Positions 21,977 through 35,111 of a stretch of 64,000 nucleotides of DNA are shown piece after piece (position 1 is the first letter of the stretch; each line of letters starts with the position of its first letter). Position numbers and translations under genes: made by a program. The DNA is from Musa acuminata AAA Group (Eukaryota; Streptophyta; Magnoliopsida; Zingiberales; Musaceae), in assembly GCF_036884655.1 (NCBI RefSeq), contig NC_088335.1, positions 39,796,001 to 39,860,000 of the forward strand, given 5' to 3'. The notes below the pieces were generated by a model. That model ran no database searches. It worked only from the letters and a program-made list of their open reading frames with translations, and was not told the origin of the DNA.

Positions 21977-23221
21977 TGTTAGGATCCGAGTGGCACTAAG
22001 AGGAGGGGGTGGATTAGTACAATGGATTAAAATTTATAAATTTAAAAATAAATTTGTAAATACAAGGAGTATATGAAAACCAAAAGCCAGTAGTAGTGTA
22101 AATAATAATTTCAGAAAAGTAAGAATTCACACGTTCAAGGAACACACCAATTTAAAGTGGTTCGGTCAAAATGATCTACGTCTACTTGCGAAGCCTTCCT
22201 CGAAGAGGCTCCCACCTTCCACTAGCAAATCACTTTGAAGGGGAAGGACAAATACATCTCTTACAACCTTTTATAGTGGTTCACACTCTTACAAATTTTC
22301 AACAAGAAAGAAGGAAGTGAATACTTAAGCAATTAAAAACAAGACTTGCTAAAGACTTTGCTAATACTTTTTTTTTCTCAATTTATTGCTTCTCAAAAGT
22401 TATATTCTCTATTGAGAATTAAGGGTATTTATAGACCCTAAGAGGATTCAAATTTAGGCTTCAAAATTTGAATTTTCTTGGGTTCCCGATGCTGACGGTG
22501 CCACTGCTTGTCGATGTCTAACACAAACAGTGTACTAGCGGTGCTATCGCCCAGTCCGACGGTGCCACCACCGGACCTCTCGAGTGTTGGGCGGTGCCAC
22601 CACCTAGTCTGACGGTACCATCATCCGATCCTCGGGTTCTGAGCGGTGCCACTGCCTAGTCCAACGGTTCCACTGCCCGGTCCTATGGGTCAATAGATGG
22701 GCTTCAAATTTGGCCCAAACTAGGTAATATCGAGCCCAATTGGCTCCTAACCAGGATATAGGATTATCCCTTAATCCTAACCCTAATTACATGTAAACTA
22801 CGCAACTGAAAATATAGTCCTAAGCAAGTTTTCAACCGGCAAATGTCGAGTCTCCTTCCGACGAGCTTTCCGGTGATCTTTCGATACACCCTCGGATTTC
22901 TTACGGCGAACTCCCATCAGGCTCCCGATCTTGTGGCAAGTTCAGCGAGTAGCCGAGCCTTCTCGGTGATCTCCGTGAACCTCCGATGATTTCTTTGGCG
23001 GACTTCCGAAAACTTCGACAAGTCCCCGATTTCTTCTCGGTTGGTTCCGGCAGCATCTTCGACGAATCTTCGGACTCTCGAACACCCATCGAACTTGACT
23101 CCGGTATCTTTGCTTTATGTTTTTACGCTATCGTAGTTAATCCTGCACACTTAACTCAATAATATGGATTAGATCAATTAATCCATCAATTGATTTCATC
23201 ATCAAAATCTGAGATTCAATA
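21977..23221 (-). repeat. Cop-4 3' LTR
   Basis: Plus-strand ends are TGTTAGGATCCGAG and GAGATTCAATA (terminal CA mutated). It shares CACCGCC-type repeats (about 22490-22680) and overall sequence with the split 5' LTR. Confidence 0.88.
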
Positions 23222-24159
23222 ATCTCCCCCTTTTTGATGTTGACAATTAATTGATGATGGAGTTAAACATAACTCCCCCTATCTATATGCCATATTCTGA
23301 GAGGATAAAAATACTTGAATTCAATCTCTTTGAATTCAAGACTAAGTCGATAAGTTCTATCCGATTGAACTTCTCGTTATTCTCAATAAGCATGAGCAAA
23401 TACGAAACTTCGTATTTCTCATAATTTCAAGCTATGAAGATTATTTTCAAGTCAAATGAAGAAAAACAATTATCACTTCGACAAGAAATAAGAATTTTCA
23501 ACATGAATTTCATGATATAAATGTAAGGCATGATTTCATATGATCAACCAATCGAAGAACTTACGATATTCTTAAAAAGTTTTGCAATGCATATAAGATA
23601 TTTGCATTACACAAGCTTTTGCAATCATATAAGTCATGCTATCGATGCATATAAGATATTTGCATTACACAAGCTTTTGTAATTCATATAAGTTATGCTA
23701 TCGAATTGGCACAAGTAATGTTTTGCTCATTCTTCTCCCCCTTTGTCATCAATAAAAAGGAGATGAGACTTTAAGCGTACAATTTGTGATCATAAAATCA
23801 TTAGAAAAGGAATTCAACATTAAGATCGATCATCCAAAATTCATCTCATAAAAAAACCCACCATTTATCCAGAATTCATCTCATTAAAAAAATTCAGCAT
23901 TCATCCAGAATTCATCTCAGCATTCATCCAGAATTCATTTCAAAAAAAAAATCAGCATTCATTTAGAATTCATCTCATAAAAAAAATCAGCATTCATCCA
24001 GAATGCATTTCAAAAATTAAGCTTTTATTCAAAATTCATCTCATTAAAAAAGCATGGCTTTCATACAAAAGAAAGAAGATGACAAAACTTTAACATGGTA
24101 TTAAGAGTAATCATACAAAGGATCGCATGTCAAGGTAACAAAATAAGAAGACATATCGA
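23222..24159 (-). other. Cop-4 3' spacer with three polypurine tracts
   Basis: Read on the minus strand, AAAAAGGGGGAGAT directly precedes the LTR (23222-23236), and further GGGGGAG tracts lie near 23275 and 23740. No gene. Near 23830-24040 a motif like CATTCATCCAGAATTCATCT is repeated about six times with drift. Confidence 0.72.
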
Positions 24160-25284
24160 TTAATCCTTAGGAGGAAATCCATAGTTCTTATACATGACAT
24201 CTATTTTTTGATTCATTTGTCGCAGTTCTTTCAAAATTTCAATTTGTTGAATTTGAATTTGCTCTTGCTATGATTTGAGTTGTTTTTGTTGTGATTTGAT
24301 CTGATGCAATTCTGCCATAATGAGTTCTTCAGAAAATGAAGTAGGAGTTGAAGGTACTGCACCAAAGGGAATAAGAGGAGGAGATTAATTTCCCCTAAAA
24401 ATTGGTGTTTCAAGGTGTTCTACTGGTGGAGGAATTGGATCAGTCCTTCTAGGTTGCCTAACCCATATACCATTGCTAAATATGTACTTAAGTCTTTTCA
24501 GTAGATTTCTATTGATGGTGTTAAATCGATCAACTTGAATTATGTTTTCATCAAGCGAGACACAAATATAATGGGCAAGTATTAATCGAGTAATTAACCA
24601 CCTATATGGTAACATAGTGTCTTTAGCTATTATATCCTACATGTGTTGCCGGATTAAGTATCCAAAGCAATTATATTGTCCGGTTATAATCCAGTACATG
24701 GTGCTTAGCTCTATTTGACTCATTTCCTCAAGATGAAATTGCTTGGGAAGTAGTATGCTAGTCATGATGTGATGAAGAATTTTAGAGTTAAAGGGTAGTA
24801 AGTGCTTGCAACTTTTGGGTATCATGCCTAGGTTCAGATTTTCAAAGATAGTTTCTAAGGCTTCGGAGTAAGTTACTCCGATTACATTGACATCCCATTT
24901 ATTTCTAAAGTAACAGCCCCTATCCTTTTCAGTAATTTCAATTAGTTCACAAATAGTACTATCAAATATTTTAATTTATGTTCCTAAAAAGTAAGTACTT
25001 AGGCTTTCGTTGTCCACACATAAGTTTGCATAAAATAGCCTAACTAACCTAGGATAAATTGGTTCATTGATTTGTAGGAGAGGTAAGGTATCTAAATGTG
25101 CAAATCATCTAATGGGTTCTAGGTTTCCTAGTTCATCTAGATCAACATGTTTACCCTTATATATAGTTCTTGTTTCAAAATTTGGAAACCTAAGAGCTAC
25201 TTCTTTGGATCTAAAAAGATTTTAGTTATATGAATCTCCTTCAACCCTTTTCCCTTTTGTTCTTGTTGATCTCTTAGGAGCCAT
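24160..25284 (-). pseudogene. Cop-4 third ORF (env-like position), broken
   Basis: It is homologous over its length to the intact Cop-5 ORF at 39634-40740. Shared blocks are IPKSCKHLLPFNSKILHHIM (near 24820), the NLLKRL region followed by VRQPRRTDPIP (near 24450) and the C-terminus NYGFPPKD (near 24170). The start ATG at 25284 gives MAPKRSTRTKGKRVEG, matching MGSRRSSRDKGKRRLVE. Several stops break it. It lies after pol, where Sireviruses carry an env-like ORF. The core resembles plant proteins annotated as putative plant transposon protein. Its function is unknown. Confidence 0.78.
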
Positions 25285-25665
25285 TATCTAGACAAGATGA
25301 TAGATCAAGAATATGAAACTATGAAGAGTAGGCAAAATAATGAGAAGAGGAAGGAAAGATTTCAGATTTTACCTTATAGAGAATTCCTTGAAAGATGGAG
25401 AGCTTGAATTAACAAGAATCCCTCTCCTAGGCTTCTAAAGGTTGGAATGAGGGTTAGAGAAGTTTTGAAGGAGTTGTGGGAGATTTAGGGAGAGTTCTCA
25501 TAGGTTGGGGGCGGTTCCACCGCCGGCCCTAACCCATTTTCTTATAAAGGAGATCTCGGGCGATGCCACCGCCAATCCAAGCGGTGCCACCACCTGGCGA
25601 CCGAGCGCTTAGGCGGTGCTACCACCGGTTCTGGCGGTGCCACCACTAGCATGCTAAGAAAGAGA
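25285..25665 (-). promoter_or_regulatory. LTR-like promoter and leader before the Cop-4 third ORF
   Basis: On the minus strand the order is: CACCGCC-type repeats (about 25655 to 25510) with a TATA-like CTTTATAAG (25536-25544) among them, a pyrimidine-rich leader, a possible 85-nt intron with AAG/GT donor at 25372 and TTGTCTAG acceptor ending at 25288, then the ATG at 25284. The Cop-5 copy has the same layout. The promoter role is inference from layout. Confidence 0.5.
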
Positions 25666-25849
25666 AAGAAAAAATTTCTTTCCTCTCCCTTTTTGTTTTT
25701 CAGAGGTGTTTGACTCAAGATAGGATAGGATCTTGGATTGCACTTTAATATGTCATTTGGAATCGAAAAAAAAAGAAGAAATCAAATCCACGAAAGAATG
25801 GAAAGAGGATGAAAACATTTTTGGAAAATACATTCAAACAAACTTATTC

Positions 25850-28806
25850 TCATGGACAATTTAACATGCCTAGTTCCCTTCTAATGAATTCAAATTAGTC
25901 TTCATTTAAGGATTTTGTAAAAATGTCTGCTAATTGATGCTGTGTCAATAAACTCTAGAACGATATTATTGTTAAGGACATGATTGCGTATGAAATGATG
26001 CCTAACGTCGATATGCTTAGTTCTAGAGTGTTGAATTGGATTTTTGGTAAAACATATTACACTTGTATTATCACATTTTATGGGAATGTTTTTCAAGTAA
26101 ATTCCATAGTCTTCTAATATATTCTTCATCCAAACAACTTGTACATAGCATGCACTTGCAGCAATGTATTCGGCTTCCGCAATAGATAGTGCAACTAAGT
26201 TTTGTTTCTTGGAAGTCTAAGAAACAAGTGCATATCCTAAAAATTGGCATGTTCTGGATGTACTTTTTCTATCTATCCTACATTCGCCAAAATCGACATC
26301 TGCATAAGCTATTAAATCGAATATATCAGATTTCAGATACCACAATCCTAAATTGGGAGTTCCTTTAAGATATCTAAATATTCTTTTAACACTCCCGCAA
26401 AGTCCTATACTAAACATGATATCTGGTCTAGTCGCGGTGAGATAAAGTAGACGACCTATCATTCCCCTATACATTTTTAATCAAAATTCTCACCATTTTC
26501 ATCCATATCTAACTTCGTCGAAGTACTCATAGGAGTGTTTATCACTTTTGAACCGTCCATGTTAAATCATTTTAACAATTCTAATGTATATTTAGACAAT
26601 TCTAATGTATATTTAGATTGATTAAGAAATATACCATCACTAAGTTGTTTAATTTGTAATCCTAAAAAGAAAGTTAATTCACCCATTAGACTCATTTCAA
26701 ATTCATGACTCATACACTTGACAAATGATTCACATAGTGATTCATCTGAAGAACTAAAAATAATATTATCAACATAAATTTGCACAATAAGAAAATTGTT
26801 TTCAAAGTGTTTGATAAACAATGTAGTATCAACCTTGCTTTTGATAAAATTATTTAAAATAAGAAAGGAACTAAGCCTTTCATACCAAGCTTGTTTCAAG
26901 CCATAGAGAGCCTTAGTCAATTTGAATACATAATTAGGAAGAAGAGAATTTTTAAATCCGGGAGGTTGTTCGACATATACTTCTTCGGAAATAAAACCAT
27001 TCAAGGAGGCACTTTTAACATCTATTTGAAATAGTTTAAAATTATTACTACTAGCATAGGCAAGGAGTATCCTAATGGCTTCAAATCTTGCCATAGGAGC
27101 GAAGGTTTCTTCGTAGTCGATACCTTCTTCTTGGTTGAAATCTTTGACCACTAATCTAGCCTTGTTTCTAACCACGATACCACATTCGTCTTGCTTGTCT
27201 CTAAAGATCCATTTATTACCAATGACTAAATGGTTACTAGGTCTAAAACAAGCTTCCATACCTCATTCCTCTCAAATTGGTTCAATTCCTCTTGCATTGC
27301 AATGATCCAAGAATCATCTTCCAAGGCCCCGTTAATGCATTTAGGTTCGATTTGAGAAAGGAAGGCGGTGTTAGCACAAAAATTCTTGAAGGAAGAATAA
27401 GTTTGAACCCCTTTTGATGTATCTCCTAGAATTAGCTCCTTTGGATAAGCATCCACATACTTACATTCCTTAGATAAGGAAGAAGATACATCAACATTGC
27501 TATTTTAAGGAGGGGGTTCATTTAAATTCAAATTTTCAAAACCAATATCATCATCAAAATTATTTTTATTTAACTCGAAAATTTCATAGAAAACAATATG
27601 AATAGACTCTTTTATAACTAAGGTTCTTTTGTTCAAAATACAAAAAGCCTTAGAAACAGAAGAGTAACCAAGAAAGGTGCCTTCATCAGATTTGGCATCA
27701 AATTTTCCTAAAGCATCCTTTTCATTCAAAATAAAGCATTTACAATTGAAAACTTTAAAATAATAAACATTTGGTTTTTTGTTATTCCATAATTCTTAGG
27801 GAGTTTTTGATAAAGATGGTCTTATTAGAACCCTATTCATGATGTAGCAAGTTGTATTCACGGTTTCAACCTAAAAATACTTGGGTAGACTATGTTCATT
27901 CAACATAGTTCTTGCCATTTCTTGTAGGTTTCTATTTTTTCTTTCAACTACTCTATTTTGTTGAGGATTTCTTGGAGTGGAGAAGTTGTGGTTATATCTA
28001 TTAACTTCACAAAAACTTTAGAAGTCATGGTTTTGAAATTTGCCACCATGATCACTTCGAATTGATGAAATCATGAAATCTTTTTCGTTTTGAGTGAGTT
28101 TACAAAATTTAGAGAAACATTTGAAACAATTACATTTGTGAGCCAAGAAATAAGTCCAAGTGTATCTAGTATAGTCATCTACAATTACAAAAGCATATTT
28201 GCTTCCTCCTAGACTTATCATGTCAATTAGTCCAAATAAGTCCAAATGGATCAATTATAATGGTCTAGTGGTGCTAATTTGATTTTTTGGTTTGAAACTA
28301 GTTTTTATTTGTTTACCTAGTTGACATGCATCACATACTTTGTCCTTAACAAACTTCATATTGGGAATCCCTCATACTAATTCTCTAGATGAGATCTTAG
28401 ATATTAGTTTCATACTTGCATGGCCTAATCTCCTATGCCAAAGCCAAGCATCATCATTTAAAGTGGAGAAGCACATTTTTAAAGCAATCATTGACAAGTT
28501 ATTGTTTGGTTTTTCAATAATGCACACATTAGATTCAAATCTAATGATGTAACCTTTATCGCATAATTGACTAATACTTAAGAGATTATGTTTTAATTCA
28601 TCAACTAGTAATACATCATCAATTGAAAAACATGATTTGTTACCTATGGTTCCCTTGCCAATGATTTTGCCTTTGTTGTTGTCTCCGAAGGTGACGTACC
28701 CTTCTTCTTTGCTAGTGAGCATAGAGAAATAAGATGGATCTTCAGTCATGTGTCTTGAGCATCCACTATCAAGATACAATCTCTTGCTCCTAGCTTATGA
28801 GTTTGT
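25850..28806 (-). pseudogene. pol: Cop-4 pol (broken)
   Basis: Fragments in order: protease [14 protein letters not shown] (near 28770), [13 protein letters not shown] (near 28440), integrase HLDLFGL and RSDHGGKF, RT FQIDVKSASLNGF, and RNase H ending at FIDTAS near 25930. Frameshifts and stops are frequent. The RT active-site motif reads YVDNII instead of YVDDII, a further loss of a catalytic aspartate. Confidence 0.88.
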
Positions 28807-30379
28807 CTACAAAAGAGGATGGTTTTAGGTACCCATTTGATTTTGGGTGCTTCAAAAATTGATCTACCAATTTTGTTATTCATCATTGAAGTATTTATAA
28901 TTCCTTTAGAAACCCATATCAACTTATGTAGACTAATTTTCCTAAATGGACATTTGTAAGCAACATGTCCGGATTTACAACAAAAGTTGCATTTCAAATA
29001 AGGTAAAACGTGTAATGTGGGTCCTTTAATGAAAGTGGTAAGATTTTGGTGAGATCCTCTCACAAAACCAATTCCACTTCTATTTGTGACGTGACCCTTG
29101 TTTGCAAGGATCATGTCCAATCCCTTGCTACCGACCTTAAACGTGACCTTAAACTTGTTTAAGGTCTCTTTAAGTAGTAAATTTTTATTTTTTATTGCTT
29201 CTAAGTGTTCACACTTAGAGTATGGAGGAGACTATCAAGCTTATTTTGTAGTAAAACATGCTCTTTCTTTAGAAGATTAAACTTCTTACTAATAGTTCTA
29301 CACTCATTAAATAATTCATGAAAAGCGATAGAAAGTTCATCGAAAGATAAATCTTCATTAATTAAATCACATACCTCTTCTCCTAAAGCCATTAGCGCAA
29401 AGTTTGTCTCCTCTTTGTTGCTAGCTTCTTCACTTTCTAAATCACTTGAATCATCCCAAGTCGCTTTTAAAACTTTCTTCTTCTTCGGTTGCTTCTTTTT
29501 AGCTTGGAGGCATTCATTTTTGAAGTGCCCCGGCTTCTTGCATTCGTAGCATACTACTTGGTCCTTTTTATGTTCAAGTTTATTTTTGGTGTTATTTTTA
29601 AATTTGTTCTTTCTTATAAATTTTTTAAAATTTTAAGTTAAAAGTGTAATGTCATCGTCACTGTCCTCATCACTTGATGTTCCTTTCAAGTGGTCTTCTT
29701 GTGATGTAAACGCCATATCCTTCCTGTTCTTTGGAAGAGGGTTCTCGAGCTCTTCATGAGCATGGCATGTCATTTCGTAGGTCATTAGAGACCTAATAAG
29801 TTCTTCAAGAGGAAATGTTTTAAGGTCCTTGGCTTCTTGAATGGCCGTAACTTTTGGATCCCAACTTTTTGGAAGGGATCTTAAGATTTTAGTTACTAGT
29901 TCAAAATTAGAAAAATCTTTACTAAGAGCTTTGAGTCCATTGATGACATCCATGAAACGGATGTATATGTCTCCGATGGACTCACTTGGTTTCATTCAGA
30001 AAAGTTCATAAGAGTGCACAAGAATGTTGATTTTGGACTCTTTCACTCGGCTAGTGCCTTCATGAGTGACATCAAGAGTTCTCCAAATATCAAAAGCCGA
30101 ATCACAAATTAAAACGTGATTAAATTCATTTTTGTCTAATGCATAAAACAAGACATTCATAGCCTTTGCGTTTAAAGCAAAAACCTTCTTCTCCGATTCA
30201 TCTCATTCGCTCATCGGAAGAGAAGATTTTTTAAATCCATTTTTGACAATAGTCCAAAGCTCGAAATATATGGAAATGAGGAAGATCCTCATACGAGTCT
30301 TCCAATACGTGTAATCCGACCCATTAAACATAGGTGGACGTGCAATAGAATGACCCTTATGCATGCCGAAGTAAGCCAT
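28807..30379 (-). pseudogene. gag: Cop-4 gag (broken)
   Basis: The start at 30379 gives MAYFGMHKGHSIARPPMFNG. The core SWDPKVTAIQEAKDL and knuckles CYECKKPGHFKNEC and CNFCCKSGHVAYKC are visible. Stops occur, for example before KPSESIGDIYIRF (near 29996) and after ITLLT (near 29635). A 1-base deletion near the C-terminus shifts the frame, yet the TTTTGTAGACAAAC of the gag-protease junction is kept. Confidence 0.87.
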
Positions 30380-30417
30380 CTCTCTTGGGTATTAAACCAA
30401 ATATGAGAGTGAGCCTA

Positions 30418-30429
30418 GCTCTGATACCA
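30418..30429 (-). promoter_or_regulatory. Cop-4 primer binding site
   Basis: GCTCTGATACCA on the plus strand, two bases from the start of the LTR (TATTAGGATCG). It is complementary to initiator methionine tRNA. Confidence 0.88.
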
Positions 30430-30431
30430 AT

Positions 30432-30989
30432 TATTAGGATCGAAGTGGCACTAAGAGGGGGGGTGAATTAGTATAGCAGATTAAAACTTATAAGTTTAAA
30501 AACGAATTCGTAAATACAAGGAGATTTTGTTTCGATAGTAACTTGAGTAGATGAAAACCGAAAGCTAGCAGTAGTGTAAATAACAATTTCAGGAAAGTAA
30601 GAACTCACACATTCAAGGAATACACCAATTTAAAGTGGTTCAGTCAAAATGACCTACATCCACTTGCGAAGCCTTTTTCGAAGAGGCTCTCAACTTCCAC
30701 TAGCAAATCACTTTGAAGGGGAAAGACAAATATCCCTCTTACAACCTTTTATAGTGGTTCACACTTTTACAAATTTTCAATAAAAAAGAATGAGGTGAAC
30801 ACTCAAGCAATTGGAAACAAGACTTGCTAAAGACTTTGCTAAGGCTTTTTTTTTTCTCAATCTATCGCTTCTCAAAAGTTGTATTCTCTATTGAGAATTG
30901 AGGGATATTTATAGACCCTAAGAGGATTCAAATTTGGGCTCCAAATTTTGAATTCTCTTGGGTTCCCGATGTTGGCGGTGCCACCGTCT
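30432..30989 (-). repeat. Cop-4 5' LTR, part 1 (PBS-proximal)
   Basis: It resembles 21977-22515. It breaks off inside the CACCGCC array at GGTGCCACCGTCT, where LARD-1 starts, and resumes at 52636. Confidence 0.87.
30986..30989. repeat. Target-site duplication of LARD-1, left copy
   Basis: GTCT lies before the LTR start TGTCACGGAC and recurs at 52632-52635 after the LTR end. Four bases are certain. A fifth would be C here against A on the other side. Confidence 0.65.
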
Positions 30990-31436
30990 TGTCACGGACA
31001 AACTTCGAAACAAGATGTTTGATGTAATGCTTATGTATGTCCGTGTCGTTTGGCATATTCATGCCTTGTACAGCATGTAGAGGGGCGGCCGAAGGCATAA
31101 TAGTCCCATTTTAGTTGGGTTGGTGGCCTCTTTAGGCTTTGTAAATAAAGGTTGTGTCATGTGGACACGTGCGAGAGATTATCGGTCTGTAATGGACCAT
31201 TTTACCCTTTGTTCTGCCACTGTTCAGAGCTTGTAAAGTCTGTTTGTAATTTGCATTATCTATGAAGTGTTTTTCAGAGATGTTTGCTTATGGATCCCGA
31301 TTGAGGCGTTCTCTCTAACCCGTTCTCTCTTTTGTTGGTCCTAAGGGACAATGGGAGGCTTCGGGGAGGCTGACCTTTGTGGACGGACATGCAAGGGTGC
31401 CGCACGACTTAGGCAAAACCAACTAAGTCCGTGATA
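30990..31436 (+). repeat. LARD-1 5' LTR
   Basis: It runs from TGTCACGGAC to GTCCGTGATA, a terminal inverted repeat of about 10 bp with one mismatch. It matches the split 3' LTR with only scattered differences (for example GGGGCGGCC against GGGACGGCC near 31084). Confidence 0.88.
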
Positions 31437-31438
31437 GA

Positions 31439-31450
31439 TGGTATCAGAGC
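31439..31450 (+). promoter_or_regulatory. LARD-1 primer binding site
   Basis: TGGTATCAGAGC lies two bases after the LTR. It is the methionine-tRNA-type primer site and shows plus-strand orientation. Confidence 0.9.
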
Positions 31451-34400
31451 GGGACAAGCACTCATAGAAACACTTGACATGCAAACGTGGGGGACCTAGC
31501 GGGGCTGCATTGAGGGCAGTCAGCACACGCGCGATCGTTTGGGGGAAAAACGGGCATGGAGATGTAGGGAAAATGAGTCGCTCGGAAGAGCGGGCATCCG
31601 ACATTGGCATTCAGAGGAATGGCCAACCCTTCGCGCAAGAGGCACCATGAGAACAGGCAAGTTTGGAAGAATGCGGAGCACACAAAGGTTGGGATGGCTG
31701 AGTTTAAGCTACGGCTCAACGTTGACAACTATACTTGATGGTGCTCAAGACAAGCGAGGCGCTTGGTAAAGGATGAGACCATGCAAGGTGGAATGAGTTG
31801 CTCAATGACCAAAAGAGTTATGCAAAGCTCACAGAGGTGAGGGGAATTGCTAACTCGAAGAATTTGGTACTCATGCATGGGCTTGTATGCGGACGATGGA
31901 ATGTTCATGGCCATCACAAGGCGACCGAAACTCGGTGCCACGGAGCATTGAAACTTTCTCTTCGGCATGTGAAGGATACGTCCGTAGGAGACTGAAGTGT
32001 GCAATGAGTTCAGCATATTGCTAGGCCTTGATTGGTGCGGCGGGGGCTGTATTGACGTGGAGTCGTAATCTAGCAAGTGCGTTTGCAGGAGGCAAAATAA
32101 TGCACAGTTTGTTCAGCAGATCGGAGTAGTCCAAGGGGATGGTGGTCTCCGAAACAAAGAGAGATGTTCCTCCAACGGGATAGTTATCCAGGAGGGATAA
32201 GTCTCGGCTCTCCAGAGGGAGAATCATGTGAGACGAACCCCACAAGTTGAGGAGGAGTACCTCAACAAACAACAACTCCACGAAGCTCAATGGACTGAGC
32301 AAGTGGCGAGGAGTCATCGCATGATCTCGCTTGAGAGAATGCATTGGTGGAGGCATTGCGAGATCAAGTGGGGGAGTGACCTAAAGCAACACAAATGAAG
32401 GCACACTTAGAGTCGATATGGAGATCGGACTCAAGGGAGGGCTGACCCGTGGAATGGTGGGCGCGAGGACCACCATCGACTCAATGCAAAAACGAGGAGC
32501 GGAGCAACTTGGGTGTAACTTGGCGAAGTACCCAAGCCGCATGAAGGGAGCCAGCATAGAAGTTGGAACATGGAGCAGAGGCACAGTGCTTTCCTTAGAT
32601 AGAGGTCAAGGACATGAACTCTTGCAGAGGCAAGAGTAGGATCATGTTGTTCCATGGGTCCTTTATTCTAACGGAGCGGACTCATCTTGCATGGTGCCAA
32701 AGACGAAGAGAGCTTCTAGGCACATGCACCTTATCTCGGAGAAGCATTTGATGGAGGAACTAAGGCGACTCAATTTACGGAGGCGAAGTTGGGTTCAGAA
32801 GGCCTTAGCACGGGGCAAGAGGACGCAGAGGCGGGTACTCTTGAAGAATATGCCACAATGTTGCCATTCAAGTTACCGTGAAGGAAGCGGTGCGCAGCGG
32901 AGATTGTGCTGGTAGGGGCAGAGGCCCAGGATCCAGACAATGGTGGACAAATTTCAGTGAAGTCGGTGGACTTCGGGAGCTACTAGGTGACGGACTATCC
33001 TAGAGCGGTGCTTCATCTAGGTGTGACCCAAGAGTGGGTGGATGAAGGTCGATTGCCAAAGGAGCGAACAAAATCGAAGGTCGAAGAGACCCTGCGATGT
33101 ATTGGCAGAGGCCACACATGGAGGGTTCGCAATTCGAGTTTATTCCACGAGGATCAGAATGCAATGGAGATGTCACCAGGAGGTGACATGGTGCAGCGGA
33201 TCGTGATGGAACAGTTCGTGGCAATGCGATACACACGATCTAGTCCCGTGAGGGATTAGATCATATGGAGGTATGATCGGGAGCTACTGGAAGCTCCACT
33301 TCGGTGAACAACGCGACGACAAGAAGGGCTATGGATTCAAGGAGTGAAGGCTATAGTACCGCAGAGGCGGGTCTTCCGTGCGTGCATCGAATTTTGCATC
33401 GGATGAAAACCTTGGTCATCAGTATATGGGGGTTGGGTTCCACCAAGGGAAAAGTTCGAATGCAAGTACCAGTGAGTTCCATGGGAGGGACTTGATCATG
33501 TAGAGGTATGATCGAAGCAGCTAGAGATTTGGACTGCTCCAGAGCTCATATTCGCTTAAGGGAGCCCGACAAGTCAGAGGACAAGGTCGAGTAAGCGAAC
33601 GTTGCTACCAAGGAAGCTAAGGAGAATAGAATCGGTGCAAATCCTACAACGTGATGGCAGAGGCCATGCATGGGAGTTGCAGTCTGTCTTTCCATCGACC
33701 AAACGGACTGCTTGGAGAACACAGAGGTGTTGAAGCAGGGGGTCGAAATGGGCGAGGAAGCGATGACGAGTCCAGAGGGACTTAGCTACCCAAAATCAAG
33801 CATCAATTAGAATGGAGGTGGACTCAGAGGAGTGCCACGGAGACATATCTACTGATCGCGAAGAAAAGGGATGCAGATGCGAGGCGATAGATAGTAGGGC
33901 CATGGGCATGGTAGCGCCATGGTACCGCAGAGGCGGGACTTCCATGAAAGTCATTGATCCCTTGCTCTTATGGAGGGAGAGCACTTGGTCGCGAAAGGGG
34001 CCAAGAAGGTGGAGCATGCAAAGGCAATCTCCAAGTACCGAGACAAGGCTGAAGGATAGAGGCCGAGGAACTTCGTAAGACCGGTGTCAATGAGCTTCTC
34101 ATCAAGATAGCCGAAAGTGAAGGACTTCGGGTTATGCAAGAGTGCATAACCAAGGAACGAAGCAGGCAGTACACGGTGTTGTACCTTTGCTACTCAGTGG
34201 AGTAGGCGGCAGGGTTGATGGAGAAGACGGTACAATCCCAGAGGCGACCAAACCTATGAGAGAATTACTCCAAGTTGGGGTGAAAACTTCCTGCATTCCA
34301 GAAGTTCGATGGCATTTAGAAGATGAATCACAGTAGCTAACTCAACGCAAGGAGTGCAAACACTTCAAGTGCTTCAGAAGTGTGAGCAAAGAGCAGGCGA

Positions 34401-35097
34401 AGGCTAGTAACTAGCTCGATGCATGAAGTACAACCTCGAGGAGGTGGGCGAAGTCAAGTAACCTTTGCCTTCTCAACTCTTAAGAGAATGGGCGAAACCG
34501 AGTACCCCAATTCTCTTATCTATCTAGTAGAGGAGCTCTGCACAAGTTCAAAGACCCTTCGAAGATAATAGAAGACAATAGTTGTCAAATCCTCACCAAT
34601 GGTGATCAGTGCTACTGAGAGTAGATTGTCCACTTCATTTCCCAACGAAATGCTAATCGAAAGCGGAAGTGATGCGAACCTACTTAGATGTGACAACTAA
34701 GTGAGAGAAGAGTCAATGAGCAAATTTTATGGAGGAAGGACCCAAAACTTCAGAAGTTTGCGAGACGATGCTCGTTAAAGCTCCAACAAGCATCCACCCA
34801 GTTCAAGCAGCATGAGGAATTTGAGAGACTGGCACAGTAAGGATGGTCTTTTCCTTCATCTGGGGGATCCGTAGGAATCAACAATGATCAACACAACTCA
34901 GCCAACCCCACACTAGAGTCAGAGTCATTGGTGAGTTGAAGCAGCATGGCGGATCAAAGGTTCGACTACTCAAAAAACAGCAGCGGAGAGCAGCTAGGAG
35001 CCAAGAGGCGCATTGTAGTTGGAGCAGAAGATTGAAGACTCAACAAAGGCGAGGAGTTACAGTGTCGACAAAGGCTTCAACGAGGACGTCGAAGGTA
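31451..35097 (+). other. LARD-1 non-coding interior
   Basis: About 3.6 kb, GC-richer than the flanks, with only short overlapping frames on both strands and no protease, RT, integrase or CCHC motif. Degenerate repeats recur: GTACCGCAGAGGCGGG near 33358 and 33921, ATCATRTRGAGGTATGATCG near 33260 and 33495, and GGCAGAGGCCA near 33103 and 33655. They suggest expansion from a shorter unit or a very old coding ancestor. Confidence 0.7.
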
Positions 35098-35111
35098 TAA
35101 GTGGGGGAGAA
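35098..35111 (+). promoter_or_regulatory. LARD-1 polypurine tract
   Basis: Purine-rich AAGTGGGGGAGAA directly precedes the 3' LTR start TGTCATGGAC. Confidence 0.8.

Noticed and set aside
31341..34336. Numerous ORFs of 60-115 codons in the LARD-1 LTR and interior
   Set aside because: They overlap on both strands, none has retrotransposon or host protein motifs, and the GC-rich composition alone explains their number.
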